The position numbers and the translations under genes are program-made. Shown in pieces: positions 58,798 through 64,000 of a DNA stretch of 64,000 nucleotides. The notes under the pieces were generated by a model, which did not search any database, was not told the origin of the DNA, and saw only the letters and a list, made by a program, of their open reading frames with translations. Position 1 is the stretch's first letter, and each line of letters begins with the position of its first letter. The DNA is from Gymnopus androsaceus JB14 (taxonomy: Eukaryota > Basidiomycota > Agaricomycetes > Agaricales > Omphalotaceae): NCBI GenBank assembly GCA_009733575.1, contig ML769566.1, forward strand, positions 62,001 to 126,000, given 5' to 3'.

Positions 58798-59595
58798 GGA
58801 TTATTCTGTTTGACAACCCCATATTTTTTTGATAATATCTGACAACCCCTTCATTACAAAGTTACATCGGGGGTTGTTGGTCAGATTTTCCGTCGTCAAG
58901 ACCGAGCCAGTGTCAGTGTCAGCACTTAAGAATTAACGGACTCTCCTGTCAATAGTCTTGAATGCAGAACGTAACCCAATGCTTCATTGAAGGAAATACG
59001 AGCTTAAGCGATTCGGTTGAATTTAGGTTTCTCACACAGAGTGTCAAGTGTTTTAGCGCTTTGATGTTCATTTCTGTCTCAAGTTCATTGTTACTGACTG
59101 TCTCTCTCCCCAAAATTGCTTGATGCGCTCAATGCCAAGCTGGGGTGAATAAATTCAAAAGAGGGCACTTAGCCTTTATTACAGACACACGGCGCAGGAT
59201 TAGTGCCTCACATAAAAGTGCAATTTCCCATCCACACAGATCTCCTTAAAACCATCAAGTTTCAACATGTGCTCTTGCCACTACCTTTGAAAATTCTCAT
59301 GCAATGCTCCGCTGACCTTATTATGCCTTGCAGCTCAAGTAGCAGGGTGTAACTGTAAAATTTGGTGCTTAGGCGTTCATCGTAAGGACAGGGAGTGGTC
59401 AAATTACACAAATTACATGGTTACTGTTCTGTCTTATATTCGGTCATGAGCTTTACTTCCGTCTCCATTCTATTAAGTGCTAGCTTCCGGAGGAGAACTG
59501 GCCTGCAACAATGGGGTTGCTGGATAAGTATACACAACAACCCCTTAGGAAAGGGGTTGTTGTTCGACAACCGGGGTTGTCAAACAGAATAATCC
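58798..59595. mobile_element. 798-bp inverted-end element with 9-bp target duplication
   Basis: Ends GGATTATTCTGTTTGACAAC and the exact inverse, 23 bp in all including CCC, are flanked by TACTACTAG on both sides (58,789-58,797 and 59,596-59,604). The uninterrupted phrase TTAGTACTACTAGTTCAACC at about 58,693-58,712 is the empty target. GACAACCCC-type words recur just inside both ends. A 9-bp duplication suggests a Mutator-like origin; an 8-bp hAT reading is possible because the end base is ambiguous. No transposase. Confidence 0.8.
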
Positions 59596-59861
59596 TACTA
59601 CTAGTTCAACCATTAGATTAGTTACTAGTCTGACTTATTGGTACTAGTTCAACCATTAGATTAGTTACTAGTACAAGTTATTAGTACTAGTTCAACCATT
59701 AGATTAGTTACTAGTACAAGTTATTAGTACTAGTACCACCATTAGGTTAGTTACTAGTATGACTTATTGGTACTATTATAAACATTAGATTGGCTACTAG
59801 TATGAGTTATTAGTACTAGTACAACTATTAGGTTACTTACTAGTACATCTTATTGGTACTA

Positions 59862-60127
59862 CTGTACAGTTTCGAATTTAAGTTCGGCCAACATTATGCG
59901 TTACGGCTTGAGCCCATTGAGTTCATGGTTCAGCCACCAGCAGGCGGCGTTACAAACCTGAACTCAGTTCAATTTATAGTGGCCAGCAAAGCCGGCCGCA
60001 AAATTTACCTCATAAGCGCCGAGAAATACAAGTTCAGAGGCCAGTGTGATGCATTACGAAGATCGAAAATGCCCCAGTTCAGTGCCACGCGTGATGCGTT
60101 ACTGAACTTAAATTCGAAACTGTACAG
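59862..60127. mobile_element. 266-bp TA-flanked MITE, family A copy 2
   Basis: Inverted ends CTGTACAGTTTCGAATTTAA and the exact inverse, TA on both sides (59,860-59,861 and 60,128-60,129); TTGGTACTAGTACAACC elsewhere in the array is the empty site. Same length as, and in reverse orientation alignable with, the element at 567-832. Its ends are more perfect than those of copy 1, suggesting a younger insertion. Confidence 0.85.
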
Positions 60128-61647
60128 TAGTACAACCATTAGATTAGTTACTAGCGCAACTTATTGGTACTATTACAACCATTATGTTACTGTTGCCCAC
60201 CCTCCCGGCGCTTATGGGCGCTTATTTTGCCGAAAAATGTCGCGAATCAGGCTTGATCAATCCTAAAAAAATCAGCAAAAATCATGAAAATATTCTGGCA
60301 TTGTTCCGCCTCCCCGGTGCATATGGGTGCATATGGGTGCTTATTTTTTAAAAAAAATGTCGAGAATCGGGCTTGATAAATGTGGGAAAAATCATGAAAA
60401 TATTTAGGGACCACTCCCCCCTGGTGCTTATGGGGGCTTATTTAACAACAAAGACTATATTAGTTTGTAGTGAATGGATTCCATGGACTGTTATAGTTTG
60501 TAGTCCATACTGTACTCTGGATTCCATAGTATACTATATTTAATGGTCAATGGAATCCATACTGTACTATGGATTCCACAGTGTACTATATTTACTAGTG
60601 AATGGATTCCATACTGTACTCTGGATTCCATACTGTACTCTGGATTCCATACTGTACTCTGGATTCCATACTGTACTCTGGATTCCATACTGTACTCTGG
60701 ATTCCATACTGTACTCTGGATTCCATATTGTACTATATCTACTAGTCCATGGAATCCATACCATACTATGGATTCCATACTTTACTATATTTAATAGTCA
60801 TTGGATTCCATAGTGTGACATGTGTCACACTTGCTATGTTAAGATGTATGAATATGGCAATGGTCAGGTGTCTTGTTCAAAGGAATGTGACATAGCTGTG
60901 ACTATATCACATCAACCTGATGCTATCCAGATGATATTTCACATTATGTCTATTACCATTAACATGTCACATAAGTTGTGACATAATATCATAACATTTA
61001 GAGGGGTGTCACTCAAACTATTAATAGGTGCCATACATTAGCACCCACTGTAGCTCTTTAACTGGCTTGAATAGTAACCATTAATAATAGAACAAAAAGT
61101 CATGCACAGACTGCAAACCCATCATCTGAATATTTTCACTATTTTTCATGATTTTTTGCCAAATTATAGAGTCTAACAGTTGATTTTCCACTGTGACATA
61201 TGTTACACTGTCACACTGTATTTACTCTATACCTTATTCCTAGGTCTCCTCCCGGAATCCATCACCATAATAATCAAAACTTTAATTCATAGTATATGTG
61301 ACACTGTCACATGAGACTTGATGGTCAGAGTATCAGTACAGATAGGTTGGTAGGTGTAGATGAGAGTTTCACTATTGCTAGCATTTGGAAAAGTTTAATT
61401 CATCATGTGTGACAGTGTCACATCAATGTTGATGGAATCAGTAGAGGTTGGTTGTCCTATCTAGGTGAGACAGTCATCGCCACAGCTATCAATACCTATT
61501 TGGTAGCCAATACTAATAGATATGGAATCCAGAATGCCAGAGGTCCTGGCCCTATGGATTCCAGACTAGGCCCCTGGATTTCCTGTGGATTTCAATCATA
61601 TTAGATACTGGATTGTTGCGCTTTGGACTATCTAACTAGTTATATAT

Positions 61648-62360
61648 TCAGGCAGACTGGAATGTCAGGCTGTCATGATAGTAAAGGAATTTGGAAATAG
61701 ATTGGCAACAATGGAAAACAGACTGGTACTGAGTGACTCTTGCTAGTGAATTTGTGATGCTGAAGAGCTGTTTCCAGCCTTTACCTGTCCTTAACCTCAG
61801 TCCAAACAATGATAAAAATAAGCAAAAGCAGCTGGCAAGCATATTCATGAGAGAAGCCATGCATGTTACCCATGACAGGGAGGTAGTTGCACCACAAGGG
61901 TCTTTCAATGTTTTGCATTGTATATTGTATGCCACAGCAAACTTCCCCTTTGGCTGACCTTCCCCTGTGACCTTCTGTTCTTCTACCTCTGCAGCCATGT
62001 AATGGTTCATTGTAAATAGTGGGTACTTTGATTGTAATTGGAAGTTAAGCACAGTAAGCAAAGAGCCAGAAAAAAACTCACTTCTCTCTGCCGCATATCA
62101 TATCACAGGCAACCAGCACTATCATATGTCTGCACAGTAGAATGAACTAACCATACTCCAAAAAACCTTCCTGTTGACCTAGCAGTATTTTTATTACTAG
62201 CATTATGCCACTGCTCTTCACATTTTTCTTCAGCCCACAGATGCTTCTCAGGAGAGAGATCACCTCTGACACTAACTTCACTGACGAACTCCCAATTACA
62301 CTCATTCCAAGCATCAACAGCATGCATCAGAAGAAAGAAAGTAATCTCCACCTCTAACAC
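61648..62360 (-). CDS. Unrecognised two-part ORF right of the palindrome, possible element fragment
   Basis: Minus strand: 62,360-62,103 reads VDAWNECNWEFVSEVSVRGD and SPEKHLWAEEKCEEQWHNAS; 62,061-61,648 reads EVEEQKVTGEGQPKGKFAVA and YNIQCKTLKDPCGATTSLSW. A GT at about 62,090 and an AG just before EVEEQ could join them as exons. The second part runs up to, and slightly into, the edge of the inverted repeat. It has the same strand as the ORF at 54,923-55,303 on the far side, so all could be remains of one locus split by the palindrome. No family recognised. Confidence 0.3.
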
Positions 62361-62508
62361 AGTGATCTGGGTGTTCCTTCAAAGGAGCAGAAGTTGGAGG
62401 CACGTTGGGCTCAGCATAGTTGTCAAGTTTGGAACCTTCCTGACATTCCACCCACCTCAGTGAGTTGTTCCCATCTAGGCCAGCATCCAAACCTAAGCTT
62501 CTCTTTGC

Positions 62509-63090
62509 TAGTGATGTGCTGGCTAGGGCTCAGAGCCCTTGAGCCCTCTGAGCCGGGCCTGATTGAGCCAGGCCTGGCCGGAGCCGTCTCTAGGGCTTGC
62601 TGGGGCTCAAGGCCAGGCTCAGATTTTTGAAAGCCCTGAGCCGGGGCTCAGAGCACCTAATTTAATAGTGGAGTAGAGGTTTTTTCTGTGAAAATTAACC
62701 ATATTTTACAGAAATACAGAACTAGTGAACCATTCATAACCTCATTTCAAGCAATGAAATACTATCTTTTGCTACAGAACAATGTGTAAGCAAGATAAAT
62801 AGTATACAACAGGTCTAAAAATCATGTAGATTTTAGTCTGTTACTGTTTTTCTGTCAGTGCAAGGTTCTATAAGGTTGTACTTGATGTATAAGATCTATT
62901 TTACATTAGATGTATTACTTATATGATATTTTTTCTTGATAAACACTGAGATTTTTCTACATGCATTGGGCCGGGGCCTGAGCCTGAGCCGGGCCCTAGC
63001 CGAGCCCCAGCCGTCATGTAGGGACCAGCTCAACATTTTGATCAGCCGTAGCCGGGGCTTTTGAGCCGGGCCCCAGCCGGCACATCACTA
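62509..63090. mobile_element. 582-bp hAT-like element with GC-rich subterminal repeats
   Basis: Ends TAGTGATGTGCTGGC and the inverse GCCGGCACATCACTA, with CTCTTTGC exactly repeated outside (62,501-62,508 and 63,091-63,098), an 8-bp target duplication. TAGTG termini agree with the hAT end consensus. Both subterminal zones are packed with GAGCCGGGC/GCTCAGAGCC words, while the middle is AT-rich and non-coding. Confidence 0.85.
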
Positions 63091-63331
63091 CTCTTTGCCC
63101 TCAAGATAATACTGGCAAGCAAGGCAGCAGTTGAGCATACACCAGGTACTAGGCCCTGTTATGACTCAACTTGAATCTCCTCCAAACCCAATAACACGTT
63201 AGTAATAAAAATAGGAAACTTAAGACAAGCCTTGGACCATTAATAACCGCTAGGCAAGAAATATATACTCAAACAACCAGGCTCAAGTAGAATTGTTAGT
63301 AACAGAATTAATTAATATGGAACTCACAGAA

Positions 63332-63638
63332 TACATTGTTCGGAGATGTCTCAACAAACAATGATAAGTACTATCTCTGGAGATGGCTCAACAATAGACA
63401 GCAAAGGTTTTAATTACTATTCGGAGATAGCTCAACAAATAATAATAAGTATTACCTTTGGAGATGGCTCAACAATAGGTAATAAGGCTTGTAACTATTA
63501 CTCAGAGATGTCTCAACAAGTAATAGTAAATATTCACAAGGAGATAGCTCAACAGGTGAATAAATATATAGATCAGAGATAGCTCAACAATCTATATAGG
63601 GTGGAAGTGTATCTGGAGATAGCTCAATAGAATACACC
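63332..63638. repeat. Array of eight hairpins: constant loop core, variable self-complementary stems
   Basis: A 15-nt core GGAGATAGCTCAACA (variants GGAGATGGCTC, GGAGATGTCTC, first base A in two units, last CAATA in one) occurs at 63,342, 63,379, 63,423, 63,460, 63,504, 63,540, 63,575 and 63,615, spaced 35-44 bp. The arms beside each core are reverse complements of each other but differ between units: CATTGTT/AACAATG, ATTACCT/AGGTAAT, ACTATTACT/AGTAATAGT, ATTCAC/GTGAAT, TATATAGAT/ATCTATATA, GTGTAT/ATACAC; unit 3 is slightly imperfect and unit 2 is weak (4-5 bp). A superperiod of about 81 bp joins the first units in pairs. An open frame through the array has no support beyond being open. Confidence 0.8.
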
Positions 63639-63642
63639 AAAA

Positions 63643-64000
63643 GTGGTCTTGAAAGCACACACAAGGGGTGTTTAGCACAAAGGGTGGTTTGGATTCAAAA
63701 AATAATATGTCTACTGTACATGGTGAATCTTGGCTACTTATATACTAAAAGAAAAGCTGCGGAATGCGCAGTATCATTGTGGAACTGCATATCAACTGCA
63801 GAAATTGAATAGGTATATACAATAAATGTATAGAAGCTGCGGAATCTGCAGTAAGTATGGGAATTTGTGCTTATATGCACTGTAAATGCACAGTAAGTGT
63901 GAGAATTGATGCATATATGCATATTAAGTGTGTGTGAATGTGTAAAATATAGACTAAGGATAGTGAGGGAATGTATGTACTAATAAAGTATATCAGTGTT
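63643..64000. other. Further short-hairpin sequence, no gene
   Basis: After the array, from about 63,757 to 63,945, short inverted pairs follow one another: CTGCG-GAAT-GCGCAG, CTGCA...TGCAG, TATAC...GTATA, CTGCGGAATCTGCAG, GTGC-TTATAT-GCAC, TGCATATATGCA. They share no constant loop except GGAAT in some. Runs off the window. Confidence 0.45.

Larger units (their letters stand above)
57415..60180. repeat. 43-bp tandem array forming the palindrome centre
   Basis: Units of ACTAGTAACTAATCTAATGG followed by TTGAACTAGTACCAATAAGT and three variable bases, many imperfect. The orientation is plus up to about 58,545 and minus beyond it. Four mobile elements interrupt the array. Confidence 0.85.
55553..61653. 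repeat. About 6.1-kb inverted repeat (giant palindrome)
   Basis: The left arm (55,553 to about 58,548) and right arm (about 58,549 to 61,653) are reverse complements. Outer limits: ATATAACTAGTTAGATAG on the left and its complement on the right. Stretches such as 55,600-56,030 against 61,170-61,610 differ at only a few percent of positions. From outside in, each arm has TGTGACAGTGTCACA-rich sequence, a GGAATCC/TACAGTA array, an AAATCATGAAAATATT-rich block and a 43-bp tandem array; polarity flips at about 58,548. Without the five later insertions each arm is roughly 1.9-2.0 kb. No coding capacity and no convincing outer target duplication. It could be a foldback-type transposon or an inverted duplication. 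Confidence 0.85.

Noticed and set aside
60491..60813. Overlapping repetitive ORFs on both strands at 60,491-60,813
   Set aside because: Produced by the 19-bp GGATTCC array in the palindrome arm.
63346..63582. 78-residue ORF through the hairpin array
   Set aside because: Repetitive peptide caused by the repeat period; no start context, domain or codon evidence.
63332..63638. CRISPR-like reading of the constant core with variable spacers
   Set aside because: The DNA is a nuclear fungal genome, the core is only 15 nt, and the variable parts pair with each other across the core, which CRISPR spacers do not do. There are no cas genes.

Overview
The window looks like nuclear DNA of a basidiomycete fungus, probably an agaricomycete. 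Genes are cut by many short introns (mostly 50-60 nt, GT-AG with two GC-AG cases). The families fit: two fungal multi-pass membrane proteins (one DUF6534), an extended secreted heme peroxidase, small secreted proteins, an F-box protein, a GAL4-type regulator and a Tad/I-like LINE. I could not run any search, so family names rest on motifs read by eye.

Region 1 (1-15,200) holds a broken casein-kinase-I gene, an F-box gene, a direct segmental duplication carrying two copies of a secreted protein gene (possible ADP-ribosyltransferase fold, inferred), an intact 554-aa secreted heme peroxidase on the minus strand and a dead SRPK-like kinase. Region 2 (15,200-31,250) holds a small gene with a His/Asn/Thr heptapeptide repeat, a 1.6-kb Mutator-like element with 40-bp inverted ends, an intact 3-ketodihydrosphingosine reductase, an intact 10-exon DUF6534 gene, another inverted-end element, a small secreted protein, a tRNA and a Zn2Cys6 regulator. 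Region 3 (31,250-52,300) holds a 433-aa secreted protein with a DUF7888-like tail, a Cys-rich secreted protein, a 6.5-kb LINE that landed inside an already decayed F-box copy (13-bp target duplication), and a membrane protein gene.

Region 4 (52,300-64,000) is a repeat island without a secure host gene. Its core is a roughly 6.1-kb inverted repeat (55,553-61,653). Five small elements have inserted into one arm or the other, and the repeat itself supplies an intact copy of each target, so their target duplications can be read exactly: TA for three, 8 bp for one, 9 bp for one. Two more hAT-like elements flank it. At the far right (63,330-63,640) lies the most unusual structure: eight units sharing a 15-nt core, each flanked by arms that pair within the unit but differ between units, giving a row of hairpins with a constant loop and variable stems.

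The genes do not form a pathway. The host genes are independent fungal loci; the rest records duplication, pseudogene decay and transposition. Several intergenic stretches of 1-4 kb hold nothing I can support.
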